DNA of 64,000 bases from Litorivita pollutaquae (lineage in GTDB: Bacteria; Pseudomonadota; Alphaproteobacteria; Rhodobacterales; Rhodobacteraceae), in assembly GCF_003205515.1 (NCBI RefSeq), contig NZ_KZ826490.1, forward strand, positions 1-64,000, given 5' to 3'. Of this stretch, positions 17,157-25,608 are shown in pieces; within the stretch, counting starts at the first letter, position 1, and every line of letters begins with the position of its first letter. The notes beneath the pieces are model-generated. The model saw only the letters and a list, made by a program, of their open reading frames with translations, was not told the origin of the DNA and did no database searches. Made by a program: the position numbers and the translations under genes.

Positions 17157-17939
17157 TCACGCGGAGATACAGGCAGCATCCCAACCCTCCTCGCGTTCCA
17201 GATCGATAATTTCGCGGAGCATCCTATCGCTGATTTGCCCTTGAACGACGGTACGGCCAATGACGAGTGCAGGTGTGCCAACAAAGGAAAACACACGCGC
17301 AAGAGCGGAGCTGTTTTCCAGTTCTCGGACAACCTCGGCGCTCTCCATGTCCGAAACCAATTGATCCTCATCGACGCCAAGATCGCCGGCGAGGCGGGAC
17401 AGATATTCAGGCGACGCCTGGAACGGTGTCTTCATCAGTCTCTCGTGGAACGAGACATAGGCGCCCTGACGTTTCGCTGCCAAGGCAGCTTTGGCAGCGA
17501 GGTTTGAGCTGTCACCTAGCAGAGGCAGTTCATGCCAAGCGACCGCGACTTCATTCGGCATCGAATTCGTCATCTCCGCCAGCCGCTTGGTTTGAACGCG
17601 GCAGTATGGACAGTAGTAATCTGAGAATGAGGCCATCGGCACTCTGGCCGCGCTTGTCTCGAGGTCACCATAGAGCGCGCCGCAGATATTGTCTGAAACA
17701 CGTTCGAAAGCGGCTTCCTTGCGCGCGACAATCTCGGCACCCTCTGGTGTGTCCAGCCCCACAAAAAGATCAAACCCGCCCGACGTGTCGCCCGCGACAT
17801 ACTTTCGGAAGCCGGTTGGGTTTTCGAGCGGCTCGAGTTCCAACTTTTCGGGCAGAAGGGAGGGAATGGTGCGCAAGGCTGCATATCCCGCAAAAATCGC
17901 GCCGAGCGTCAAAAGGGTCGATCGCTTTTTGGAATCCAT
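17157..17939 (-). CDS. DsbA/ScsC-like periplasmic thiol-disulfide protein
   Basis: A 260-residue thioredoxin-fold protein with an N-terminal membrane anchor or signal (residues 8-28, after KKRST). The active site is C110-P-Y-C113 with the cis-Pro segment VGTPAL further on. An extra cysteine (C86) lies in the long N-terminal extension and another (C257) near the end. It leads a minus-strand transcript with the rhodanese and scsB, the same pairing as scsB-scsC in enterobacteria. A repeat resembling a response-regulator site (18003-18017) lies 64 bases upstream, between this gene and the divergent SHOCT protein. Confidence 0.83.
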   Translation of the reverse strand: MDSKKRSTLLTLGAIFAGYAALRTIPSLLPEKLELEPLENPTGFRKYVAGDTSGGFDLFVGLDTPEGAEIVARKEAAFERVSDNICGALYGDLETSAARVPMASFSDYYCPYCRVQTKRLAEMTNSMPNEVAVAWHELPLLGDSSNLAAKAALAAKRQGAYVSFHERLMKTPFQASPEYLSRLAGDLGVDEDQLVSDMESAEVVRELENSSALARVFSFVGTPALVIGRTVVQGQISDRMLREIIDLEREEGWDAACISA

Positions 17940-18002
17940 GCCACGCCCTTCGTTACTCCATGCCGCAGTCTGCGTATCGTAAAGTCATGGCGCTGGTCAA
18001 CA

Positions 18003-18017
18003 TTACAAACTGATACA
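18003..18017 (+). promoter_or_regulatory. Putative response-regulator direct repeat (TTACA-N5-ATACA)
   Basis: Direct repeat with ten-base periodicity between the divergent scs operon and the SHOCT gene. The full core TTACA-N2-CTG-ATACA is shared with the copy at 21031-21045 (read on the minus strand), so these two are nearly the same site. Confidence 0.45.
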
Positions 18018-18101
18018 ATTCTCGCCGTGAAATCAGGATGTTGAGCACGTGTAACCTATATCATCGCTATCGCGCGACAAGCAGTGCAGGTGGAGAATAC
18101 T

Positions 18102-18401
18102 ATGTACCGATTAGGAATACTTGCAGCGTTGTTCGCTACACCGGCCTTGGCCGACCCGGATGGCTATGGCCACATGTCCGGCTGGGAATATGGAATGGGC
18201 ATGATGTTCGGTCCGATCCTCTGGATCATCGTCTTGGGTCTGGTGGTCGCAGGTATCATTTGGTTCGTTCGCAGCTCTGGCGTTGGAGACCAAAAACCGG
18301 GAAATTCTGATGCCATAAGCGCACTCGACCTGCGTTTCGCCAAGGGTGAGATCGACGCAGACGACTATGCCGCCAGGAAAAAGCTGCTGACCGAAACATA
18401 G
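18102..18401 (+). CDS. Small SHOCT-domain membrane protein
   Basis: A 99-residue protein. ATG 18102 follows GTGGAGAAT and starts a signal peptide (LGILAALFATPALA). A Met/Gly/His-containing patch (GYGHMSGWEYGMGMMFG, about residues 23-39) precedes one membrane helix, and the C-terminus is a SHOCT domain (short oligomerisation motif, IDADDYAARKKLL). Similar small proteins are common beside copper efflux genes. The function is not known; the Met-rich periplasmic patch hints at copper. It lies 73 bases before dsbB on the same strand. Confidence 0.75.
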   Translation: MYRLGILAALFATPALADPDGYGHMSGWEYGMGMMFGPILWIIVLGLVVAGIIWFVRSSGVGDQKPGNSDAISALDLRFAKGEIDADDYAARKKLLTET

Positions 18402-18474
18402 CCACGCACGGCGAGATACGGAGAGGGAAGACCTCGTCTCTCTCTCGAACAGGCTGAGTCCCACATCCAACTAA

Positions 18475-18999
18475 ATGGAAGTAGCACAAGTGACCGGTAA
18501 ACAACTTGGCATGCTCGCCGCAGGTGGATCCGCTGTCCTCCTGCTGGCCGCATTTGTTTTTCAGGCGCTTGGCCATGCACCTTGCGCGATGTGCATCTGG
18601 CAAAGATATCCGCATGGCGCGGCAATTGCTGCCGGCGCGCTCCTGGCCGTCGGATTGTTACCCGTAGGTCTCATGGTCATCGGCGCTGCAGCCGCGGCTA
18701 CCACATCCGCCATTGGCGTTTTTCACACGGGTGTCGAACGAGACTGGTGGCAGGGTCCAACATCTTGCACGGGGTCGGGGCTGGATCTGTCGAACCTTTC
18801 CGGATCGGACCTCCTTCCGTCAGCATCATCAGGTCCATCAACTCTGGTGATGTGTGACGAGGTCGCATGGGAATTTCTCACTCTGTCAATGGCCAGTTGG
18901 AACGCCTTGTGGAGCGCTGCTCTCGTCGGGCTATGGCTCCTCGCATTCGCTCGAGAATGGCAACATCGCCAGGCTCAGAGTACATATTCGGCCACCTAG
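18475..18999 (+). CDS. dsbB: Disulfide bond formation protein B (DsbB)
   Basis: A 174-residue inner-membrane quinone reductase that reoxidises DsbA-type proteins. It has four hydrophobic helices, the first cysteine pair C37-A-M-C40 in the first periplasmic loop followed by IWQRYPH, and a second pair C98 and C127 in the large second loop, matching DsbB. Neighbouring DsbA-like proteins on both sides could be its partners. Its stop overlaps the stop of the convergent membrane-protein gene by four bases. A second DsbB is encoded at 59909-60331. Confidence 0.88.
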   Translation: MEVAQVTGKQLGMLAAGGSAVLLLAAFVFQALGHAPCAMCIWQRYPHGAAIAAGALLAVGLLPVGLMVIGAAAAATTSAIGVFHTGVERDWWQGPTSCTGSGLDLSNLSGSDLLPSASSGPSTLVMCDEVAWEFLTLSMASWNALWSAALVGLWLLAFAREWQHRQAQSTYSAT

Positions 19000-19637
19000 C
19001 CTTGCAAGTATGCGATAGTTTCGGCGACGACCGTCAGTAACGCTACCGAAAGCCCAAAGCTCAGGATTGCAATAATGGTCACGGCAAAATTCCGTGGGCC
19101 AAGTCTGACGTATGGCCGTAGGACCTGGGACTGTTTGATTGTTGTGATGTACAGCGGCAGCGCACTCACCATCGTGGCGTAGAGATAAACACCCGAGATG
19201 TTTTCAAAGAATGCAGAGCGCGCAAGCGTCGGCGCGACAACGCTCAAAGCCGTTTTGCGACTACCACCAAACGACCCGAACCAATCCGCTGACAGGACAT
19301 AGATCAAGGCGTGCAGCGCGAGAAACAGGAAGACCCGAATGCCTATATCCACCAAGACAAACATGCTTGGATCGCGGTGACGTCCCGTTCGCTGTTGCGC
19401 AACGGCAAATAGAAAGAAGCTCACATAGTTGATGACAAAGACGACCAGCAGACCGTTGGTTGCAACCTGTCTGAGAAACCGTCCAAGCGCTGGACCCCCT
19501 CCAAGCAACGCTGAACCAAAACCCGGGGCGAGGAAGACATAAAGAAAGAGAACTGGAATCAGTGCTGCGAGGCTGAACAGCAGGACGTTTCTCACGAAAC
19601 GAACACCTGGCATATCCGTGAAAAAAAATCGTTCCAT
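18996..19637 (-). CDS. Six-helix membrane protein, function unknown
   Basis: A 213-residue integral membrane protein with about six hydrophobic segments (residues 16-38, 55-78, 90-112, 146-166, 185-207 and a weaker one). No catalytic motif is recognisable; the fold resembles Yip1-type small membrane proteins only in general layout. It overlaps dsbB tail-to-tail by four bases and is divergent from the L,D-transpeptidase at 19903. The intact frame and clean start ATG support a real gene. Confidence 0.65.
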   Translation of the reverse strand: MERFFFTDMPGVRFVRNVLLFSLAALIPVLFLYVFLAPGFGSALLGGGPALGRFLRQVATNGLLVVFVINYVSFFLFAVAQQRTGRHRDPSMFVLVDIGIRVFLFLALHALIYVLSADWFGSFGGSRKTALSVVAPTLARSAFFENISGVYLYATMVSALPLYITTIKQSQVLRPYVRLGPRNFAVTIIAILSFGLSVALLTVVAETIAYLQG

Positions 19638-19902
19638 GTGGCTAGGCTGACATAGCGATCACAGCAAGTCGACCTGCATGCATCTGGCTTTCAGAAGGGT
19701 CAGTTATCACTCGTGACCGGCAGGGTTCGTGTGGTCCACCGGAAATGTCTGCATGGCGCGCTTCGAGATGCTGCCGACGTTACACAAGCGCGTGTGAAAC
19801 AGACTTTCTTCTTGAATTACCAGTACATGTAGAATGTACCATCGGTTGATCCGAGCGCGCCGCAGGCTCGCCAATTGACAAAGAAAACCGGGACTGGACC
19901 AA

Positions 19903-20565
19903 ATGCTTACGAGACGACATTTCATCGCGACCGGCACAGCGCTGTTTTCGACGCCGATCGCACCTCCCGTGCTCGCGAGCACTTGGCCGACAGCGTCGCA
20001 AAAAGCGGCCTGGGATGCACAGGTGACACCGGCGAATTTCGATCTCGAGACCTCGAACCCCTGGGGTCTGCAACCGCGTTTCTTGCCGCGGCGGGTTGAA
20101 GCGCGAGCTGGTCTGACGCCCGGAGACATCCATGTCGATGCGGTGGCACGGTATCTCTATCATATCGAAGAGGGCGGGACAGCGATGCGCTATGGCGTGG
20201 CGATCGCCCGCGGCAATCTTTACGAGCCGGGGACCTATACGATCCGACGCAAGGTCGAGTGGCCGCATTGGACGCCAACCAAGTCCATGATCGAGCGCAA
20301 TCCGGAATACGCCCAGTTCGAAGACGGGCAGGAGCCGGGTCCAACGAACCCCCTAGGCTCGCGTGCACTGTATCTGTTTGTCGGCCAGCGCGACACGTAC
20401 TTGCGGATCCACGGATCACCGCAATCGAGGTCGATTGGCGGGCGGGCCAGCTCTGGATGTGTTCGAATGGTCATGGCGCACATCAACGAACTCTATCCCA
20501 AGGTCGCAGTTGGCTCGACGGCCCACCTCTACTCTGCCGAAGATAGTGTCACCGCCCGCAGCTAG
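19903..20565 (+). CDS. Tat-exported L,D-transpeptidase, copy 1 of a duplicated pair
   Basis: A 220-residue YkuD enzyme. The N-terminus is a Tat signal (TRRHFIATG, cleavage near VLAST). Catalytic residues are H170 in RIHG and C186 in SSGCVRM. By eye about four fifths of the residues match the protein at 43989-44651, the same length. Both are followed on the opposite strand by a small lipoprotein gene; here the stops overlap by four bases. The enzyme should form 3-3 peptidoglycan cross-links. The 265 bases upstream hold a weak MerR-like promoter (TTGAAT-N19-TACCAT at 19812-19842) but no clear regulator. Confidence 0.9.
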   Translation: MLTRRHFIATGTALFSTPIAPPVLASTWPTASQKAAWDAQVTPANFDLETSNPWGLQPRFLPRRVEARAGLTPGDIHVDAVARYLYHIEEGGTAMRYGVAIARGNLYEPGTYTIRRKVEWPHWTPTKSMIERNPEYAQFEDGQEPGPTNPLGSRALYLFVGQRDTYLRIHGSPQSRSIGGRASSGCVRMVMAHINELYPKVAVGSTAHLYSAEDSVTARS

Positions 20566-20831
20566 GTTGCCGGCTTGACGCAGATCGGATTGCCGCCAGC
20601 CGTCCTGAGCGGCAATGGCGTTGTTTCAACCGGACCCGCATGCATGTACCAGTAGCAGTTGTCCTCGGGCCGAAAGTACGCGGTCGCGAGGTCCTGGTTT
20701 GGTGCTGCCAGTTCTACGATATTTTCCGGTAACTGCGGGCGTGACGACGCGCCTTTTGAATTCGAGAAAGACTCCGAGCAAGCCCCCAAAGCCAAACCGG
20801 TTGCGAGGAAAATCGTGCTTCTTATGTACAT
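20562..20831 (-). CDS. Small lipoprotein, copy 1 of a duplicated pair
   Basis: An 89-residue secreted lipoprotein. ATG 20831 starts MYIRSTIFLATGLALGAC, whose LGAC is a lipobox, so the mature chain begins at Cys 18. The mature part contains ENIVELAAPNQDLATAYF, a CYWY core and the C-terminal LPLRTAGGNPICVK. The same layout, including the two mature cysteines, is found in the protein at 44725-44997. It is convergent with the L,D-transpeptidase gene and overlaps its end. No known family is recognised; a role with the transpeptidase in the envelope is inferred from the conserved pairing. Confidence 0.75.
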   Translation of the reverse strand: MYIRSTIFLATGLALGACSESFSNSKGASSRPQLPENIVELAAPNQDLATAYFRPEDNCYWYMHAGPVETTPLPLRTAGGNPICVKPAT

Positions 20832-21030
20832 AAATCGAAGATCCGTCTGGCTGGTCTGACATCGGTTGCATTGTGTCACAGGTTTCCGAACCATAAGAAA
20901 TAGTCTTCCCTGCGTCAAATCGCTATCGCTCAGAAAAGATAGGCCCAGCGAGTAAGGCTTCTGTCGAGAACCAAAGTATAGCAGTGCGTACGAAACCTTT
21001 CCAAGTGGGGCAGATCACGTTAATCCGAAG

Positions 21031-21045
21031 TGTATCAGAATGTAA
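21031..21045 (-). promoter_or_regulatory. Putative response-regulator direct repeat (TTACA-N5-ATACA)
   Basis: On the minus strand TTACATTCTGATACA, matching the copy at 18003 in 13 of 15 bases. It lies about 50 bases before the operon starting at 21095 and about 200 bases upstream of the divergent lipoprotein gene. Confidence 0.45.
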
Positions 21046-21094
21046 CGCACCCAAGTCATTGACCGACTAGGATTTTACCTTCATCGTTGTGACA

Positions 21095-21499
21095 ATGAAC
21101 GGTTTCTTTGGGATATCTCAAGTGCTTGCTGCAGCTTTAAACCTACTGGCAGTGGTCTCTTTGGTTCTGGCATCATCCGGTGCGGGCCACGCTGAAAGCC
21201 ATTCCCTTGGGCACGCACAGACAGAGACGATTGTTGGACATGGCGCAAGCGCCGCTGACGAAGTACCAGACCACTCTTCTATCGCTTCATTTGCCGCGTG
21301 TAATACTGATAAAACGACCTCGGCTGGACAGCAAACGTCAGATAATTGTTGCAGCGGATTCTGCATGTCTGTTGCGTTGCATCAATCGCACAATGCCGCG
21401 TCACATTTTGCGTCCGTCGAAAGCTACGTGCATCATGTCGAACGCGAGACGTCGGTAAATGCACTTGCTTTAGAACGCCCCCCTCGACACCTGATCTGA
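21095..21499 (+). CDS. Secreted Cys/His-rich small protein
   Basis: A 134-residue protein (136 if GTG 21089 is used) with a hydrophobic N-terminus (residues 8-31) as signal or anchor. The rest carries several His (AESHSLGH, HQSHNAASHF, YVHHVE) and the cluster CNTD and CCSGFC. Small Cys/His-rich periplasmic proteins of this sort (DUF2946-like) often lead copper operons in proteobacteria, but no assignment is made. Next on the strand are a lipoprotein, a TolC-like protein and a multicopper oxidase. Metal binding is inferred only from composition. Confidence 0.6.
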   Translation: MNGFFGISQVLAAALNLLAVVSLVLASSGAGHAESHSLGHAQTETIVGHGASAADEVPDHSSIASFAACNTDKTTSAGQQTSDNCCSGFCMSVALHQSHNAASHFASVESYVHHVERETSVNALALERPPRHLI

Positions 21500-21574
21500 T
21501 CCTTAAGCTTTGAGTTTTGTCATGCGGTTCTAGTGCCGTCGTGTCACACGTCTCTTACAAATCAGGTACCATCC

Positions 21575-21796
21575 ATGAAATTCTATATCTTTCCGGGGGC
21601 CGCTGCCCTCGCGCTCGGCGCGTGCAGTGTTGACCCCACACCCTTGCCTAGTGTGGCCGATCAACAGGCAGTTTCAAACGCCTCCGTGTCATCACCAATT
21701 CAATATCAGAACCCCTTGGCCGGCTACACCTATCGTGCGCCGACCGGCCCACGTGATTGGCGATCTGTCAACGAAGAACAAACGGAGGGTAACTGA
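21575..21796 (+). CDS. Small lipoprotein of the copper operon
   Basis: A 73-residue lipoprotein; ATG 21575 opens MKFYIFPGAAALALGAC with the lipobox LGAC at 14-17. The mature chain ends YRAPTGPRDWRSVNEEQ, a segment recalling short lipoproteins found before TolC-family genes in copper clusters. The stop overlaps the TolC-like start by one base, so both are probably translated together. No domain is recognised. Confidence 0.75.
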   Translation: MKFYIFPGAAALALGACSVDPTPLPSVADQQAVSNASVSSPIQYQNPLAGYTYRAPTGPRDWRSVNEEQTEGN

Positions 21797-23259
21797 TGCG
21801 TGTTTCAAGACTATCTCTAATTATCGGGTTTCCACTGTTCTTGGGCGCCTGCGCGACGGCTGTTCCGGGTATCTACACCGAGCCAAAGGCCGGGTTCGCA
21901 AATGTGTCGAGCCAAACGACGGCAGCGATTGGCAAACGTACCGCCTTTGCAGAAACGCAAGCTGAGAACGAAGCCTTGAAAAAGCAAGTTCGAGCATTGG
22001 TCTACCGCAAAACCTTATCCGCAGACACAGCGGTTCAGGTTGCTCTGCTGAACAATAAAGGTCTGCAAGCCGCGTATGCCAACGTCGGGCTTTCGGCTGC
22101 TGAGGCATGGCAACAGTCCACGCCCCAGAATCCAATTGTTTCAATTGGGCTCGTTGGGATTGGAGCACCCGAACTGGGGCTCTATCGGAGTATAGAAGGT
22201 CTGATCCGAACAAATATTCTGGACGCGACGACTCGAAAGCAACGAATGGCAATCGCTGAAACTGCATTCCAGCAGGCCCAGCTGACAGCAGTGAACGATA
22301 CGCTTTCCTTGGCCGCTGAAACGCGTGCTGCCTGGATTGATACCGTGTCCGCTTTCGAGACAGTCAGTTATCTGAGGCAAGCAAAGGCGACTTCCGATGC
22401 TGGCTCTGAATTGGCCCTGCGCTTGGGAGAGACAGGGGCTCTGAACAAGGCAGGCCAGGCGCGGGAACAGGCGTTCAACGCTGAACTCGCAGGGCAGTTG
22501 GCTCAGGCTCGCCTCAGTGCAGCGCGTTCGAAAGAGAACCTTGCGAGACTTATGGGGTTGTGGGGATCAGACGTTGAGTTCTTTGTTCCTGACGCTTTGC
22601 CCCCGCTTCCAGGATCGATTGGCCGTGTCACAAACATCGAAGCCAAGGCTTTGGCGAACCGGGTAGATCTGCGCGTCGCCCAGTTGGGTTTGGAGGCCCA
22701 AGCGCGCGCTTTCGGCCTTACAGACAAGACCAGAATCGTCAGCGATCTTGAACTTGTCGTTGGCATTGAGTCGGAACGGGAACGTGAGGACGGTCAAACC
22801 GAAACCGAAACGCTGCCGCAGCTTGAGTTGGAATTTGCAATCCCAATTTACGATACGGGCAAAGCGCGCATGCGAAAAGCGGAGCTGATGTATTTGCAAT
22901 CGGCGAATGTATTGGCGGAAAAGGCCGTCAATGTGCGCTCTGAAGCACGCAGCGCAGAGACTTCCTACCACGCATCCTACCAAATCGCACGCCATTACCG
23001 CGATGTTCTTGTTCCACTTCGAACAACCGTCGAAGAGGAGGGTTTGCTGTCCTACAACGGCATGATCACCAACACTTTCGAGTTGCTTACTGACGTGCGC
23101 GAAAAACTAGGCGCGTCACTGGAAGCAGCAAATGCAAAGCGTGAATTCTATTTGGCCCAAGCTGACCTGACCGCTGCCATCTACGGCGGTGGTGAAGGCA
23201 GTGCTGGCGCTGGTGGAGAAGGCGCATCACTTGCTGCCGGTGGCGGCGCAGGACACTGA
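21796..23259 (+). CDS. TolC-family outer-membrane efflux lipoprotein
   Basis: A 487-residue outer-membrane factor. A lipoprotein signal ends in LGAC (residues 17-20). Two long alpha-helical repeats (about 95-260 and 290-450) match the TolC/OEP pattern, with the ALANRVDLRVAQLGLEAQARA segment characteristic of NodT/CusC-like members. The C-terminal tail is Gly/Ala-rich (GGEGSAGAGGEGASLAAGG). No RND pump or adaptor is encoded next to it, so it may work with a pump encoded elsewhere or have an independent copper role, as reported for solitary copper-cluster members of this family. The multicopper oxidase follows after 11 bases. Confidence 0.85.
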   Translation: MRVSRLSLIIGFPLFLGACATAVPGIYTEPKAGFANVSSQTTAAIGKRTAFAETQAENEALKKQVRALVYRKTLSADTAVQVALLNNKGLQAAYANVGLSAAEAWQQSTPQNPIVSIGLVGIGAPELGLYRSIEGLIRTNILDATTRKQRMAIAETAFQQAQLTAVNDTLSLAAETRAAWIDTVSAFETVSYLRQAKATSDAGSELALRLGETGALNKAGQAREQAFNAELAGQLAQARLSAARSKENLARLMGLWGSDVEFFVPDALPPLPGSIGRVTNIEAKALANRVDLRVAQLGLEAQARAFGLTDKTRIVSDLELVVGIESEREREDGQTETETLPQLELEFAIPIYDTGKARMRKAELMYLQSANVLAEKAVNVRSEARSAETSYHASYQIARHYRDVLVPLRTTVEEEGLLSYNGMITNTFELLTDVREKLGASLEAANAKREFYLAQADLTAAIYGGGEGSAGAGGEGASLAAGGGAGH

Positions 23260-23270
23260 AAGGAACTGAC

Positions 23271-24629
23271 ATGTTAAACAGACGTCAATTACTCGGAGCC
23301 GGTGCCGCTGGTGCCACACTGGTTTCTTCGCAAGCATGGGGTCAGACCCTGAACATGGGCTTGCCTGAGGCTGCTCAAATGGACAGCGCCGCTACAGCGG
23401 TCACGCCCAGGCCGTCGTCAGGTGTGGATTACAATCCTGTCGTCACACTGAATGGCTGGACCTTGCCGCACCGTATGAACAACGGGGTGAAAGAATTTCA
23501 TCTTGTAGCCGAGCCGGTCGAGCGAGAGATGGCCGACGGAATGATCGCACACCTGTGGGGTTACAACGGGCAATCTACTGGCCCTACTATTGAAGCGGTC
23601 GAAGGTGACCGTATCCGTATCTATGTTACCAACAAGCTTCCCGAAGCGACTTCAGTCCATTGGCACGGCTTGATCCTGCCGTCAGGTATGGACGGTGTTG
23701 TCGGGCTCAGCCATCCGGGCATCAAACCTGGCAAGACATTTGTCTATGAGTTCGATCTCATCAAATCGGGCACCTTCATGTATCACCCGCATGCGGATGA
23801 GATGACCCAAATGGCTATGGGCATGATGGGCATGTTCGTGGTCCATCCCAAGGACCCGACTTTCATGCCCGTCGATCGGGATTTCCTGATCATGCTAAAC
23901 GCTTTCGACATCGATCCTGGGACCTATGTACCGCGCATCATGACGATGACCGATTTCAATTTGTGGACTTGGAACAGCCGGATTTTTCCGGATATCGACC
24001 CGCTGGTCGTGAACCGGGGCGACAAGGTGCGTGTCCGGGTGGGCAACCTGACGATGACCAATCACCCCATTCACATGCACGGGTACGACTTCAAGGTGAC
24101 GTGCACGGATGGCGGTTGGGTTCCTGAATCGGCTCAATGGCCTGAAGTCAGCATCGATATTCCGGTAGGTGCGATGCGCGCCTACGAATTCGTCGCCGAT
24201 CATCTAGGAGATTGGGCGATCCATTGCCACAAATCACACCATACGATGAACGCCATGGGTCACGACGTGCCGACGTTCATTGGCGTGAATAAGAAACCAC
24301 TCACCCAGAAGATCCGCGAATTCCAACCCGAATACATGCCGATGGGAACTGCTGGGATGGGGGACATGGGCAAGATGACCATGGAATTGCCAGACAATAC
24401 CATTCCAATGATGAACGGCTGGGGTCCGCATGGCCCGCTCGAGATGGGTGGCATGTTCTCGGTCGTGAAGGTGCGCGAAGGTATCGGCGCGGACGATTAC
24501 TCCGATCCCGGCTGGTACGAAAACCCTCCTGGCGAGCAAGCCTATGAATGGACAGGCGAGTTGCCAGAGTTCGCCTCCAACAACAGCCCCAAGACTATTC
24601 TGACACCTAAACCAACCTCGAAGGGCTGA
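23271..24629 (+). CDS. Multicopper oxidase, second type (copper-operon)
   Basis: A 452-residue multicopper oxidase with an N-terminal signal (NRRQLLGAGAAG, Tat-like). Copper motifs are HWHG near residue 129, YHPHADE near 169, NHPIHMHG near 264 and IHCHKSHH near 318. The Met content near the C-terminus (MGTAGMGDMGKMTMELP) is high. The order of domains with a long C-terminal extension after the HCH motif resembles the CopA/MCO proteins of marine alphaproteobacteria. It sits between TolC-like and cupredoxin-CusF genes and likely oxidises Cu(I) in the periplasm. Confidence 0.88.
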   Translation: MLNRRQLLGAGAAGATLVSSQAWGQTLNMGLPEAAQMDSAATAVTPRPSSGVDYNPVVTLNGWTLPHRMNNGVKEFHLVAEPVEREMADGMIAHLWGYNGQSTGPTIEAVEGDRIRIYVTNKLPEATSVHWHGLILPSGMDGVVGLSHPGIKPGKTFVYEFDLIKSGTFMYHPHADEMTQMAMGMMGMFVVHPKDPTFMPVDRDFLIMLNAFDIDPGTYVPRIMTMTDFNLWTWNSRIFPDIDPLVVNRGDKVRVRVGNLTMTNHPIHMHGYDFKVTCTDGGWVPESAQWPEVSIDIPVGAMRAYEFVADHLGDWAIHCHKSHHTMNAMGHDVPTFIGVNKKPLTQKIREFQPEYMPMGTAGMGDMGKMTMELPDNTIPMMNGWGPHGPLEMGGMFSVVKVREGIGADDYSDPGWYENPPGEQAYEWTGELPEFASNNSPKTILTPKPTSKG

Positions 24630-24683
24630 TCGGTACTTTGAAAATCAACCAAACTATAAACTCTAATCATACAGGATAACCCA

Positions 24684-25424
24684 ATGAAAAACCTTCTTCT
24701 GACCACCGCATTCTCTCTTGCTCTTGCCACGCCGGTTTTCGCTGCCGGCACCCATGGCGGAGGCCATGGGGAAGCGAAAGCAGAGAGTCATGCCGCGGAT
24801 CACGCGGCCATGATGCTCGTGGGCCAGCCCGGCAAAGCCGAGGGTGTCGACCGCACTCTCGAAGTCAGCATGCGTGAAACAGACGACGGCACCATGATCT
24901 TCGAACCTTCCACGTTTGAAATCCAGCCAGGTGAAACCATACGCTTCAAGGTCAGGAACGATGGCGAACTGGAGCATGAGTTCGTCATAGATACGATCGA
25001 GCAAAACGTCGTGCACAAGGCACAGATGGCGCAAATGGACATGGAGCATGACGACCCGAACTCCATCCGTCTGGATCCTGGTGCTGACGGTGAGGTGATC
25101 TGGACATTTGCTAACGAAGGCACGTTCGAGTTCGCCTGCCTGATCCCTGGCCACTACGAATCCGGAATGCATGGGCCGATAAACGTGGGCATGAAAATGG
25201 CACAGGCGAACATGGAGTACACAAAAGGGACGGTCAAGAAAGTTGATGCCAAGGGCGGCAAGGTCACGATCAATCACGGGCCGCTGCTCAACCTTGATAT
25301 GCCTGCCATGACAATGGTGTTCCGGGCCGACGAAGCCTTGATCGCCAGAATGTCCGAAGGTCAGGACATCGAGTTTGTCGCGGAGCCGGTAAAAGGCAAA
25401 TTGACCGTCACTCAGCTTAAGTAA
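24684..25424 (+). CDS. Cupredoxin-CusF fusion protein
   Basis: A 246-residue periplasmic copper protein. After the signal peptide (to about residue 21) a His-rich linker (THGGGHGEAKAESHAADH) precedes a cupredoxin domain with type 1 ligands H98, C152, H157 and M162. A second domain (about 178-246) is CusF-like, with H198 and the Met ligands M206, M209 and M211 in LDMPAMTM; CusF normally uses one His and two Met plus a Trp for Cu(I). Both copper sites in one chain suggest a chaperone that passes copper between carriers. It ends the operon and is followed by a terminator-like hairpin. Confidence 0.9.
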   Translation: MKNLLLTTAFSLALATPVFAAGTHGGGHGEAKAESHAADHAAMMLVGQPGKAEGVDRTLEVSMRETDDGTMIFEPSTFEIQPGETIRFKVRNDGELEHEFVIDTIEQNVVHKAQMAQMDMEHDDPNSIRLDPGADGEVIWTFANEGTFEFACLIPGHYESGMHGPINVGMKMAQANMEYTKGTVKKVDAKGGKVTINHGPLLNLDMPAMTMVFRADEALIARMSEGQDIEFVAEPVKGKLTVTQLK

Positions 25425-25430
25425 CCACCT

Positions 25431-25462
25431 AAGGGGGCGATGCCTTAGATCGCCTCCTTTCA
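25431..25462 (+). terminator. Rho-independent-like terminator after the copper operon
   Basis: A nine-base stem GGGGGCGAT / ATCGCCTCC with a seven-base loop (one G-T pair) is followed by TTTCAT. It begins seven bases after the stop of the cupredoxin-CusF gene. Confidence 0.65.
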
Positions 25463-25608
25463 TCCCGCCTTTGCAATGAAGGGGCTGTGCATGCCGTAAC
25501 CCTTTTGGATAATTAATTTACATAAACTTCATTATGCGTATTTATACTTAGTGTTGCGATAGTATATTATCGTATGTAGGATGAACCCTGTCACAGAGGT
25601 TCCTCAGC

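Noticed and set aside
19812-19842. TTGAAT-N19-TACCAT promoter-like spacing before L,D-transpeptidase copy 1
   Set aside because: The spacer holds only the short TACATGTA palindrome and not the dyad seen at the other MerR-type sites, so it is not listed as a feature.
21031-21045. Reading this repeat as the promoter of the minus-strand lipoprotein gene
   Set aside because: It lies about 200 bases from that start but only about 50 from the plus-strand copper operon, which is the more likely target.
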